Shown: positions 35,367 to 44,560 of the stretch, in pieces
Position numbering within the stretch: the stretch's first letter is position 1
How the letters are laid out: every line of letters starts with the position of its first letter
From: Aporhodopirellula sallentina SM41
GTDB taxonomy: Bacteria > Planctomycetota > Planctomycetia > Pirellulales > Pirellulaceae
DNA: 54,394 nt
Reading direction: 5' to 3'
NCBI RefSeq assembly: GCF_000346505.1
Contig: NZ_ANOH01000428.1
Location: forward strand, 1-54,394
Program-made: the position numbers and the translations under genes
Notes under the pieces: generated by a model
What the model saw: only the letters and a program-made list of their open reading frames with translations
Told to the model about the DNA's origin: nothing
Database searches by the model: none

Positions 35367-36391
35367 GTTACGACCTACTGACACTGATTTGGTTTGGACT
35401 GTTAGGCGTGCTGCTCTGTGGGTACGCGATCCTGGACGGTTTTGATTTGGGCGTGGGCATTCTTCACCCGTTCATCGCGAAAGACGACACCGAACGACGC
35501 CTCGTCATGAATTCGATCGGACCGCTTTGGGATGGCAATGAGGTTTGGTTGGTCACGTTTGGCGGGGCTTTGTTCGCTGCGTTTCCGGTAGCCTACGCGA
35601 CCGTATTTAGCAGCTTCTACACGGCGTTCTTCTTGCTCTTAACATGCTTGATTGGTCGAGCCGTGAGTTTGGAGTTTCGTTCCAAAGTGGTCAGCACGAC
35701 GTGGCGACGAGTTTGGGACTGGGCGTTCTTTGGGTCGTCGATTACCGCGGCACTTCTGCTCGGAGTCGCCGGCGGCAATGTGATGGCCGGTATGGAACTC
35801 GGCCCCAAATATCACTACGAAGGCAGCTTGCTCAGGCAAGTCTACTGGTACCCGCTGCTCGTCGGTGCGTTGACGGTTTCGCTGTTTTCGCTGCACGGAG
35901 CGATCTACCTGTATCTGAAGACCGAGAACGAATTGCAAACACGGGTGCGTGCTGCAATCACACCGTTGTTCTTCGTCTTCGCCGGTCTCTACCTCGTCGT
36001 GACGTTCGCAACGTGGTGGCACGTCCCGCACGCAACCGAAAACCTTTCCGCACACCCATGGTTATGGGTTGTCCCCGTTCTGAACGCCTTGGCGGTACTC
36101 AACATTCCGAGAGCGATGCATTGGGGAAAACCGGGCTATGCGTTCTTCAGTTCGTCGATGGTGATCTTGGCTCTCGCGACGCTCTTCAGCGTGGAGATCT
36201 TTCCCAATTTCATGATGTCGACCATCGATCCTGCCTACAGCATCACGCTCGAAAACGCACGCAGCAGCCGTGACACGCTCGAGATCATGCTGATCATTGC
36301 TGGAATCGGTTTCCCGTGCGTGTTGAGCTACACCGTGATCATCTACTGGATCTTCCGCGGGAAGGTCAAACTCGACCCACACAGCTATTGA
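35363..36391 (+). CDS. cydB: Cytochrome bd quinol oxidase subunit II
   Basis: A 342-residue partner of CydA with eight or nine membrane segments. The family start LLCGYAILDGFDLGVGIL is clear, as is IGPLWDGNEVWLVTFGGALFAAFP. It overlaps the cydA stop by ATGA. No small CydX gene is visible after it; the 56-bp gap to the convergent kinase gene has no ORF of that type. Confidence 0.93.
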   Translation: MSYDLLTLIWFGLLGVLLCGYAILDGFDLGVGILHPFIAKDDTERRLVMNSIGPLWDGNEVWLVTFGGALFAAFPVAYATVFSSFYTAFFLLLTCLIGRAVSLEFRSKVVSTTWRRVWDWAFFGSSITAALLLGVAGGNVMAGMELGPKYHYEGSLLRQVYWYPLLVGALTVSLFSLHGAIYLYLKTENELQTRVRAAITPLFFVFAGLYLVVTFATWWHVPHATENLSAHPWLWVVPVLNALAVLNIPRAMHWGKPGYAFFSSSMVILALATLFSVEIFPNFMMSTIDPAYSITLENARSSRDTLEIMLIIAGIGFPCVLSYTVIIYWIFRGKVKLDPHSY

Positions 36392-36447
36392 TTCTCACGC
36401 TCGACACCGAGTCTATCAGCCCTCGCGTAGTGAACGTTAAAACCGAT

Positions 36448-38862
36448 CTACGCGACGGTCATGGTCTCGACATCGTTCGGTGTTTTCTCGCTCTCGTCGC
36501 CACCGAGCTGTCCACCGGAGGAGTCGTCATCGCCGATTCGCCTGACGACCCACCACAATCCAAACATCACCAGTAGGATCGACGCGATGGCCGCGATTCC
36601 CTCGCGAAACAGCGAACTGCGGAGTTGACCAACCGGACCGAGCACTTCGGACAATCGATACTGGACGAGCACCAACAAATCAGTCGACCGCTTCGGCGTG
36701 AAGGTTGCTTTGGCGTTAGATTCAGTATCGTTGTCGCTGTCGGTCGACGATGAAGATGCCGATGCCTCGGTGTCATTGAGAGCCGCGATTTGGCTCGGTG
36801 CTTCCGGCAAGGTAACCGGCTGCATGGCCGCGATCCACTGTCCGGCATAGGACTCGCCTCCGGGAGCGGACGCCATCGGATCGCGGTAGTCGACATCGCC
36901 GCCTTCGAGCAACGCATCGACCAGTTCCGACGCGACTTGATAACGCTCCTCGGACAGCGTGGCACCCTGACGTTGTTGTTCGTCCATGAGTGGATGTTGC
37001 AGAACCGTCCCACGCAACTTTCCTTGCCGAGCCTCGACGAGCACTGCGACTTGACTGCCCGATCGCCCATTGGGCGCCGCACCGTTCTCACGAAGCAATT
37101 CGAAATCACCCAGATTGATCGTGGCAACAAAAACCGCGTCGACTTTCCCCGGTTGCGTCTTCGGATCGAGACGCACCGGCGTGCTGATCGCGATCTTCCA
37201 CAGGCCTGTCGCGGTGCTGCGGAACGCGGACGAGAGATGAGTCCTTTGCAACGGCGAAACACTCGAAATCGGCAACTCCTCCGGCGAGAAATCACGGTCG
37301 CCGTTGAAGTAAGCACGATAGGCATAGTTACGCCCCGCACTGTTTTGTTCTCTCGCAACATGCCGACCGTACGCGATCGAAAAGATCGTCCCGGATGAAT
37401 CGACCACGAACAATGACGCGAGTCGTTGCCGGTGCGTGGTGAGACCTTGCTCGGACGTGTAGATCTGCAGCCGGCTGTCGAGATAATCATTGAGCCGGTG
37501 ACGGACCGGCGAATCCAAGATCGCATCGCGAACGTCTGCCTTTTCGAGCGCCGCCGCGGGCGTTTCCGAAGACGCAATCTCTTCCAAGGACGACTTCATC
37601 ACGGGGTCGTCGAGCGTCTCGCGCAGCAGTTCTTCGAACGCGTCCCGTTTGGACTCTCGTTCGGTGAGTTGGAAGTACCGTTCGATTTCGGTCTCGAGCG
37701 TCTGTGCGGCAAACCGAGCGGCGAGCTGGTTACTGCCGAACGCTTCGGTTCGCAGAGCCGTCGTGGCGGACTCGGTCGCGCGGTTGATGCTCCGCATGGC
37801 GAAAACGCAAGTCGCCAACAACAGCAAAATAGGGCCAACAATTCCTAACAGCATCAGCGGGCGACGACGCTGTTTGTCTTCGCGGCGTTTCAAATCGCCC
37901 AGCACCTGCTGCATGTTCGCGTAGCGCTTCTTGGGCTCGACCGCGAGTGTCTTTTCAAGGATACGACGCAGCGGTCGATCGATCCCTCGACGTGACAACG
38001 CATCCACCGCCGAAGGGGCCGCAGCGATCGCTTCGCGGTATCGAGCCAAACGTCCCGGCAAGGACCCTGCCGTATCGAGCTGCGAGAGTAACGATTGGTC
38101 GCGGTGAGGCGCGTTGCCGGCCAACATCCGATACAAAAGTGCCCCGGCGGCGTAAACGTCCCAGCGACTGTCGGGGGTGGAATTCAAATCCGCCTGTTCG
38201 GGTGCCATGTAGAACAGCGTTCCCATCGCGGGCGTCTGGTCGTGCGACATCCGACTCTGCCCAAAATCAGCCAACTTGGGTTCGTTGTCTGCCGCGAGCA
38301 AAATATTGGCCGGTTTGACGTCACAGTGCAGCACCCCTTTGCCGTGACAATGGTTCAGCCCGACGCAGATTTTCTGAAACATCTCGACGGCTTCACTGAC
38401 CGGCAATCGGCCACGCTGCAGCAGCATCTCTTCGAGCGAGCCACCTTCGACGAGTTCCATGACGTAGTAAGGCGGATCGGCATCCCAACCGACCTCGAGC
38501 ACCTGAACGACGTGCCGGTTTGCCGACAACTGAACGAGGTTTTTGACCTCCCGAGAGAGCAGCGACCAATTCACTCCGCTGCGGTGCAAATAAAATTTGA
38601 CCGCGACGCCACGTCCGGTATTCAGGTCGCGACCGATCCAAACCTGGCCAAACGCCCCCGCACCGAGAAAACGTTCGACCCGCACACCGGGGACCTCCGC
38701 CGGTGGCATGGTCGCCTGCATCGACAAACGCCGCGCCGCCGCCTGGCCGACCGCACCCTGATCTTCGGTACGATCCGGCTCGGGGCCGGGGGAGGGATTC
38801 GGCGGGGAAGGTTCAGTCACCCTGTGGGCACCATGGGGTCGACGAGAATCGGCATGCAACAC
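36448..38862 (-). CDS. Membrane Ser/Thr protein kinase with extracytoplasmic Cache-type sensor
   Basis: An 804-residue receptor kinase. The kinase domain (about 63-325) has GAGAFGQVWIG, Lys89 in VAVKFYL, the catalytic loop HCDVKPANIL (Cys replaces the usual Arg, a non-RD kinase), DFGQSR and APEQADLN. A membrane segment (about 336-356) leads to an external region of about 390 residues with Cache features (RQRLASLFVVDSSGTIFSIAYG and later YAGQWIAAMQPV). A second membrane segment (about 754-773) and a short acidic tail close the protein. Signal sensing outside and phosphorylation inside are inferred. The start used is GTG 38862; GTG at 38817 is equally possible. Confidence 0.82.
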   Translation of the reverse strand: MLHADSRRPHGAHRVTEPSPPNPSPGPEPDRTEDQGAVGQAAARRLSMQATMPPAEVPGVRVERFLGAGAFGQVWIGRDLNTGRGVAVKFYLHRSGVNWSLLSREVKNLVQLSANRHVVQVLEVGWDADPPYYVMELVEGGSLEEMLLQRGRLPVSEAVEMFQKICVGLNHCHGKGVLHCDVKPANILLAADNEPKLADFGQSRMSHDQTPAMGTLFYMAPEQADLNSTPDSRWDVYAAGALLYRMLAGNAPHRDQSLLSQLDTAGSLPGRLARYREAIAAAPSAVDALSRRGIDRPLRRILEKTLAVEPKKRYANMQQVLGDLKRREDKQRRRPLMLLGIVGPILLLLATCVFAMRSINRATESATTALRTEAFGSNQLAARFAAQTLETEIERYFQLTERESKRDAFEELLRETLDDPVMKSSLEEIASSETPAAALEKADVRDAILDSPVRHRLNDYLDSRLQIYTSEQGLTTHRQRLASLFVVDSSGTIFSIAYGRHVAREQNSAGRNYAYRAYFNGDRDFSPEELPISSVSPLQRTHLSSAFRSTATGLWKIAISTPVRLDPKTQPGKVDAVFVATINLGDFELLRENGAAPNGRSGSQVAVLVEARQGKLRGTVLQHPLMDEQQRQGATLSEERYQVASELVDALLEGGDVDYRDPMASAPGGESYAGQWIAAMQPVTLPEAPSQIAALNDTEASASSSSTDSDNDTESNAKATFTPKRSTDLLVLVQYRLSEVLGPVGQLRSSLFREGIAAIASILLVMFGLWWVVRRIGDDDSSGGQLGGDESEKTPNDVETMTVA

Positions 38863-39051
38863 GAACTACGATGGCTCTGATGATATCATTGGATGATGAC
38901 CAGTGATGACGCAAGCCCGGCGACGAACCGCGGTGGTTGGGTTAAACTGCTGCGGCGACGGTATTGAAAACGGCCGCCGATTGCGGCCTCCTGTCCGGCA
39001 TTTTGCTTTCCGTCCGACCTTCTGAACTTCTCTTCCGCCCTGCGAGTCGCA

Positions 39052-39822
39052 ATGTCGATTCAAGTCACCTGCACGCACTGCTACAAACGGTTTCAAGTCA
39101 GTGACAAGTTCGCTGGTAAATCGGGTCCATGTCCGGCATGTAAAAAACCGATTAAGGTCCCCGAACTCAGTGAACAGGTCGTCATCCACGCCCCCCGGGA
39201 TGATTCGCCGAAAGACTCGACCGGACGCAGCGTTCTCAAACCAATCGAGGCCAAAGACCCCGAACTCACCAACCGCCTGCTGTTCATTGCGGCGGGTTGT
39301 GTTGCCGGTTTGTTCGCCATCGCACTCGGCTTTCGCTTTACCGGCGGGACACCTTTGTGGGCACAGATTCTCGGTGTGATCCTGCTGGCCCCGCCGCTGA
39401 CCCGGATCGGATACAGCTTTGTACAGGACCGTGAATTGGCACCTTACACGGGCGTCGAACTTCGCAACCGCGTCCTGATTTGTTCGGCATTGTTCGCCGC
39501 GACGTGGATCATCTACGCGTTTGTTCCCGCCTATGTGCTCGAGCTCGATTCCGCCAAAGAGATGTCGTGGACGGTCGCGGGGATCATGTTTTGCGTGATG
39601 GTGTTACTCGGCGCGTTTGCCTCGGTGGCGTGTTTTGAATTGGAGTTCCCCAACGGCCTCACCCATTCAGGTTTCTACTTCACCGTCGTGATCATTTTAG
39701 CTTTGGTTGCTGGGGTGACCTTGGCCGGTGAAGAACCACCAGATCGGTTTGCCGAGCTAGCGAGTCTCTCCGCGCAAACGCCCACGACAGCCTCGACGGG
39801 CATGCCGAGCGTTCACCGGTGA
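39052..39822 (+). CDS. Zinc-ribbon membrane protein of unknown function
   Basis: 256 residues. The N-terminus is a zinc ribbon: VTCTHCYKRFQVSDKFAG then GPCPACKKPIKVPE (two CxxC pairs). About 40 polar residues follow, then six or so hydrophobic segments from LLFIAAGCVAGLFAIALGF to FYFTVVIILALVAGVTLAG. This design is common in planctomycetes but has no known function. It overlaps the HD gene by 4 bases (GTGA), so the pair is translationally coupled. Confidence 0.72.
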   Translation: MSIQVTCTHCYKRFQVSDKFAGKSGPCPACKKPIKVPELSEQVVIHAPRDDSPKDSTGRSVLKPIEAKDPELTNRLLFIAAGCVAGLFAIALGFRFTGGTPLWAQILGVILLAPPLTRIGYSFVQDRELAPYTGVELRNRVLICSALFAATWIIYAFVPAYVLELDSAKEMSWTVAGIMFCVMVLLGAFASVACFELEFPNGLTHSGFYFTVVIILALVAGVTLAGEEPPDRFAELASLSAQTPTTASTGMPSVHR

Positions 39823-41375
39823 AGGACATGCTACCGGAAATTACGGCACTGCGACGCGGAGTATCCCGTGTTCGCATCCCGCAGTCGCTCGACGTTCCGA
39901 TGACGCAGCGAGTGCGGCGAATTGTCGACACGGCGCCGATCCGCCATCTGTCGTCGATCAGCCAACTCGGTCTCGTCTCGTTGGTTTATCCCGGCGCGAC
40001 ACACACACGTCTCGAACATTCACTCGGGGTCTACTCGAACGCGCTTCGGTTGTTAGATCACCTAGCGTCGTTCGATTCACCGACGAACGAGATCGTCTCT
40101 CAGGCATCCGTTGCCCAGGAGGCGTTTATCGTCGCGGCGCTCGTTCACGATGCAGGACACTGGCCCTTCTGCCACCCAATCGAAGACATGGGAAACCTGT
40201 CGTCGCGTCGTGCCGATGGGTCAAACATTCTAGCGATCAAACACGAAGATCGCGTCGACGAAATCCTGCGACAAACAGAAATCGCCTCCTGTCTCGAACA
40301 AGATTGGGCGTGCTGTGCCGATGACGTGATGGCGATTTTACGACCGAAGTCGCTCCCCGAACGACCAGGATGCCAACTCTCGGCTGCAGACGTTTCGTTC
40401 TACGCGAGTTGCCTGAGCGGGCCGATCGACATCGACAAACTGGACTACCTGCAACGCGACAGTTTGCACGCCGGCGTTCCCTATGGCAGAAACTTCGACG
40501 CCGAGCGGATCATAGCATCGTTGTGCATCCATCCCACCGAACCCAAACTCGCGATCACCGAAAAGGGTCGAACGGCAGCCGAGATGATGGTCTTCGGCCG
40601 GTACGTGATGTTCAGCGAAGTGTATTGGCATCACACCGTTCGCGCGGCGACCGCGATGCTGCAGCGTGTCCTTTTCTCACTGCTGCACGAATCCTCGCCG
40701 GTGCACAAGTCCCCGCCAGTGCACGAAGACGAATCACAGAACGCCGCAACTCAGCAAACGAACTCTTCATCGGACGACTCACTCCAAAACATTGCTTCGT
40801 GGTCCCATTTGTCAGAACCCGAATGGATTCACCGTCTACGGACCGCGGCGGCGCAACCTTGCAAACAGAGCGAATCGTCGCCGACGCAACAGGCCCGTGC
40901 CGCCCTCGCCGAAGGGCTGTTCGGTCCGACGAGAGGACTTTGGAAACGGGCCGCGGAATTCAACGTCGAATCCGGCGGTGAAGTGCATTCGCTGCTCGCG
41001 CGACGACCGTATTGGTGGCTCGTTGCCTGTTCTCGGCGTCTGGCGCAGCGGATCAGTCGTGCGATCAATCGCGACGTCGACCCGGCGATGGTTCTGATCG
41101 ATGCTCCGCCGGTAAAACTCGAAGTCGACATCAACATCGACGTGGTCGGACGCAGCGTGGCAAAGGCAAACGCTGCCGTGATGACGCTAGGCGACGTTTC
41201 GCCGGTCGCCTCTGTGCTCGCGAATCGGCAATTCGACAACCATGTCAAACGCGTACGTGTTTTCGTTCCTGAGGATATTCGCACGGACCTCCGCCGGCAT
41301 TCGGAGAACCTGCACGCGGCGATGGAAGATTGGCTCACACGAGCCGCGGAAGAAATGGAAAACGAGATCGCGTAA
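39819..41375 (+). CDS. HD-domain phosphohydrolase (SAMHD1/dGTPase-like)
   Basis: A 518-residue protein with the HD catalytic core: VYPGATHTRLEHSLGVY (Arg-His), AALVHDAGHWPFCHP (HD at about 110-111), and the downstream metal site IDIDKLDYLQRDS. This spacing matches SAMHD1- and YwfO-type nucleotide hydrolases. The GTG start is inside the upstream gene's stop (GTGA). The C-terminal 200 residues are specific and contain a low-complexity SSPVHKSPPVHEDES loop. Substrate (dNTP or other nucleotide) is not set by the sequence. Confidence 0.85.
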   Translation: MKDMLPEITALRRGVSRVRIPQSLDVPMTQRVRRIVDTAPIRHLSSISQLGLVSLVYPGATHTRLEHSLGVYSNALRLLDHLASFDSPTNEIVSQASVAQEAFIVAALVHDAGHWPFCHPIEDMGNLSSRRADGSNILAIKHEDRVDEILRQTEIASCLEQDWACCADDVMAILRPKSLPERPGCQLSAADVSFYASCLSGPIDIDKLDYLQRDSLHAGVPYGRNFDAERIIASLCIHPTEPKLAITEKGRTAAEMMVFGRYVMFSEVYWHHTVRAATAMLQRVLFSLLHESSPVHKSPPVHEDESQNAATQQTNSSSDDSLQNIASWSHLSEPEWIHRLRTAAAQPCKQSESSPTQQARAALAEGLFGPTRGLWKRAAEFNVESGGEVHSLLARRPYWWLVACSRRLAQRISRAINRDVDPAMVLIDAPPVKLEVDINIDVVGRSVAKANAAVMTLGDVSPVASVLANRQFDNHVKRVRVFVPEDIRTDLRRHSENLHAAMEDWLTRAAEEMENEIA

Positions 41376-41464
41376 AACTGTCGCGGCCAACGCCGATCGG
41401 CAGATGAGTCCTCGGATCGCTCCATCGTGCGTTTCCGCCCGTGAAGTCAATCAACGGGAACTGC

Positions 41465-42547
41465 CTATCCGATGGCGCCACGATCACCGGTTGTTGCCAG
41501 CGTCAGATCGGCCGCATAACAATCGATCAATGTGTTCAGATTGGCACTTCGGTCGATTTCGCGAAACACACGGATCGTCCGATCGAGTCGCCGGGCACAG
41601 TCGTGATCGAATTGACCGTGGCGAGCCGAAGCCCGAAGCCGGCTGCGATAATGCTGCACCGCGATCGCACACACATCCCGCAACGCGGCGCGGCGCAGCG
41701 GTGCATCTTTCTTGCTGACCTCGTTGAGGTGCTCGTTGATGCACCGGGCAACAATCACCGGATCGGGAACCGGTGTGTCGAGCTGCGAGAGCAGCTTTCC
41801 ACGAATCTCACCGCTCTGCCCGCTCGCCAACCGCGCGGCCACCTGCATGTCGCCCGCCGCCAATTCGATCGCTTCGTCGAGTTGCTCATCACTGAGCGTC
41901 GGTGGCGGTTCCCCTTCGCCGGCGATCGCCTCCAAATGGCGACGCAACAACTCGCGTCCTTCGGCCCCGACCGGACTGCTAAACCGCATCGTTTGACAAC
42001 GGGAACGGATCGTCGGTAACTGCCGTTGCTCACTCGTTCCGATCAAGATAATGATCGCATCAGAGGGCGGTTCTTCGAGCGTCTTCAGAAGACAGTTCGC
42101 GCCTTCTTCGTTGAGGAAATCGGCGTCGTGCAAAATGGCAACCTTCCGCTCGCCTTGCATCGGACGCATATGAACGTCGTGGCAGAACCCTTCTTGCAGC
42201 CGCGCCTCCACCGGGCCGATCAACGCCTCGAGCGGGATCAGGCTGCGATCGGCCGGTTTGGCAACTTGAATCAGATCAGGATGCGTCGCCGCGCGGACCT
42301 GTGCACAATCGGGACACTGACCGCAGGGGTTCATGTCCGCCGAAGAATTGCGACGACAGAGAATCGTTTGGGCGAGCAGCAGCGCCGCGGAAGTCTTGCC
42401 GACTCCGGGCGGTCCGACAAACAGCAAACTGCCGCCGAGCCTCCGTTTTCGGATTGCGATGGCGATCGATTCCCGCAGGCGATGGTGACCGATCAGGTCG
42501 TCCCAGCAGCGAGGGAACGGTTGCGGTTCAATGCGATTAGCAGCCAA
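41465..42547 (-). CDS. holB: DNA polymerase III subunit delta prime
   Basis: About 360 residues, the clamp-loader delta' AAA+ protein. It shows Walker A LFVGPPGVGKTSAALL, zinc cysteines CGQCPDC, and the sensor-type FLNEEGANCLLKTLEEPP. Delta' usually has a degenerate P-loop, but here GKT is complete, which makes it resemble the DnaX family; no tau domain follows. I start at TTG 42547, 20 bp after the rpiB stop. Longer frames reach 42658 but overlap rpiB with an Arg-rich, unlikely N-terminus. It is the last gene of the group with rpiB. Confidence 0.85.
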   Translation of the reverse strand: MAANRIEPQPFPRCWDDLIGHHRLRESIAIAIRKRRLGGSLLFVGPPGVGKTSAALLLAQTILCRRNSSADMNPCGQCPDCAQVRAATHPDLIQVAKPADRSLIPLEALIGPVEARLQEGFCHDVHMRPMQGERKVAILHDADFLNEEGANCLLKTLEEPPSDAIIILIGTSEQRQLPTIRSRCQTMRFSSPVGAEGRELLRRHLEAIAGEGEPPPTLSDEQLDEAIELAAGDMQVAARLASGQSGEIRGKLLSQLDTPVPDPVIVARCINEHLNEVSKKDAPLRRAALRDVCAIAVQHYRSRLRASARHGQFDHDCARRLDRTIRVFREIDRSANLNTLIDCYAADLTLATTGDRGAIG

Positions 42548-42566
42548 AGTCGGTCGATGCCTCAGA

Positions 42567-43079
42567 TCAAGACGCGCGAGACGAAACCGATGCGTCCGAC
42601 GCCGGCGGGCAATCCGCCGACTGTTCGTCGGCGGTGCTGACCGTGGACTCGATCGCACAGATTTTGTCGACGCGGGTACCGTGCCGCCCGGCTTCGAATT
42701 CGGTTCGCAACCACATCAGGACGAGATCATCGATCGGACGCTCGCCGATCAAGTCGCCGGGAAGGCAGAGAACATTGACATCATTGTGCCGCCGTGAAAT
42801 TTCGACCATCACCTCGTCATAACACAGCGCGGCCCGGACACCTGGAAATTTGTTGGCAACAATTGACATACCGATCCCGGTGCCGCAGATCAAAATCCCG
42901 CGGTCCAGATCGCCTTCGGAGATGCGTCCAGCAACCTTCATCGCGAAATCCGGGTAGTCGACCGGATCCGCGGTATCGGTGCCTTCATCGCAGACGTCGA
43001 ACCCCGCAGATGTCAATGTTTGCAGCAATCTCGCCTTGATATGTACCCCGCGATGATCACTCGCTATCCCAACTCTCAA
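42567..43079 (-). CDS. rpiB: Ribose-5-phosphate isomerase B
   Basis: A 170-residue enzyme of the pentose phosphate pathway. It starts MRVGIASDHRGVHIK (DHxG motif) and has GILICGTGIGMSIVANK, with the active-site Cys in ICGTG. A 20-residue Ser/Ala-rich C-terminal extension is longer than usual. TTG 43079 is preceded by a strong GGAGGG site, which overlaps the end of the upstream fusion gene. Only 11 bp separate them. Confidence 0.93.
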   Translation of the reverse strand: MRVGIASDHRGVHIKARLLQTLTSAGFDVCDEGTDTADPVDYPDFAMKVAGRISEGDLDRGILICGTGIGMSIVANKFPGVRAALCYDEVMVEISRRHNDVNVLCLPGDLIGERPIDDLVLMWLRTEFEAGRHGTRVDKICAIESTVSTADEQSADCPPASDASVSSRAS

Positions 43080-43090
43080 AATAACCCTCC

Positions 43091-44395
43091 TCAGGAATTG
43101 CTCGATTCGTCCTTGCTACCGGGCCCATTATGGCCCTCGAGAGATTCTGTGTCAGATGTTTTTGGGAAAAAATCGTCATCTAATGCGTCGAGCCACTTCT
43201 CCAGCTCGTCCCGAATTTGATCCGCACACTGCTCGTAAACGTCCACCGGCATGCCGACAGGGTCACTTACGTCCCCCCCGTCACGACGGAGCGTGAAGAC
43301 ACGGTCCTTGCGATCCGGCCACGCAGCCAGAATCGCATCCCGGTGCCTCCGAGTGAGCGTCAAAACCAGGTCCGCCATCGACATCAGGGGGTCATCGAGC
43401 GGCTGGCTGCAGTGGCCCGTGAGATCCAATCCGCGGCGGCCCATGACCTCCACCGACTGCGGGCTCGCCCCGCTGCCTCGTTGAGCGGCCACACCAGCGG
43501 AAAGCACCCGAGCGACGTCCTCACGGCCGAATCGGCGGTGCAGGAGGTCTCTCAACAGGGTTTCCGCCATCGGGCTCCGGCAGGTATTGCCGGTGCACAC
43601 GATGACAATCACTGGTTTCGCAAACTGATTCATAGCGGCTCGCTGGATCACCCCTTCGCGGAGGAGATGCCAAGAATTTCCTGTAACTTGAACAATCGTA
43701 CCCACACCACCATAACGACTCACGCCGTCATCGAGCAGGACGGGCAGCGGATTGCCTCCCATAACACTGCACAAATGAGCATCGAGTCTCTCCGCCGTCG
43801 AGATCGCTTGACCGCCCTCCTGCGAAAACTCAGCCCAGACGAGCGGCGCCGACAAATACCGGTGGATATGGCTGAGCAATCGGTGGTTGGAAACCCGAAA
43901 CGCGATTGGTAACGACGATCCCGTGGACTCCCCGGAATCGGAATCAGCCGGTGCCGCAAAACGCTGCAGGACGGACAATACCGATTCGGGCAACATGCCC
44001 GCCGCCGAAACCGACGGATCGCACTCGGAAATCAGCGTCAGCGGGCCCGGAAAACAGCGTTCGCTCAGCCGCCGGGTCAGTTTCGTCCGCGGGACGAGGT
44101 AATCCCCCGCCGCATCGCTGCTGCGAAGACAAAGTGCGAGTTGTCCCGGCACAATCCCGGGGGAGAGTCGATCCGCCGTCGTCGCGGACGAACCGGTTTC
44201 CTCATCGGAATCATCGCGTCGGGTCGCGTTGACCATCGCCGCGATCCGTTCAACGGCCTCCGGGCAGAGCGCACTGGCGACGACTCCGTAGACCGTCTCG
44301 CTGGGCAGCCCGATGATGTCCCCTTCGACGAGTGTTTGGACGCTGCGGTGGACGATATCTCGCGGGTCGTCGGTTTGCTGCAGGTCGTAAATCAT
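43091..44395 (-). CDS. Fusion of a TsaC/Sua5-like domain and a YwlE-type protein phosphatase
   Basis: A 434-residue two-domain protein. The N-terminal half (about 1-250) has the YrdC fold with GLPSETVYGVVASALCPEA and FPGPLTLI. But residues that TsaC uses for ATP and threonine are missing: no KxRP at the expected site (NATRRDDSDE) and no SAN in the second half (VWAEFSQEGG). The C-terminal half (about 262-400) is a low-molecular-weight phosphatase with P-loop C267-TGNTCRS and acid D378-P379. Thr271 replaces the Ile of tyrosine phosphatases, the residue that marks the Bacillus arginine phosphatase YwlE. rpiB is next, giving the ywlC-ywlE-ywlF order. Phosphoarginine removal is the likely reaction. 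Confidence 0.82.
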   Translation of the reverse strand: MIYDLQQTDDPRDIVHRSVQTLVEGDIIGLPSETVYGVVASALCPEAVERIAAMVNATRRDDSDEETGSSATTADRLSPGIVPGQLALCLRSSDAAGDYLVPRTKLTRRLSERCFPGPLTLISECDPSVSAAGMLPESVLSVLQRFAAPADSDSGESTGSSLPIAFRVSNHRLLSHIHRYLSAPLVWAEFSQEGGQAISTAERLDAHLCSVMGGNPLPVLLDDGVSRYGGVGTIVQVTGNSWHLLREGVIQRAAMNQFAKPVIVIVCTGNTCRSPMAETLLRDLLHRRFGREDVARVLSAGVAAQRGSGASPQSVEVMGRRGLDLTGHCSQPLDDPLMSMADLVLTLTRRHRDAILAAWPDRKDRVFTLRRDGGDVSDPVGMPVDVYEQCADQIRDELEKWLDALDDDFFPKTSDTESLEGHNGPGSKDESSNS

Positions 44396-44560
44396 TCGCG
44401 GTGAATTTTGGGGAAGAGAAGCACCAAGGATTCTATTTGCAATTCGACTCGATCCGTTCGCCCAAAACTACAGATACGTTCGGATCCGCAGAGAAGCTCT
44501 GTTCCGCCGTTCGGCTCGAATTCACATAGGCTCGGGTTTGCTGGGCCGGTCGGTTATCCT

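Noticed and set aside
42026-42640. Plus-strand open frame opposite holB
   Set aside because: Shadow of holB; no domain recognised.
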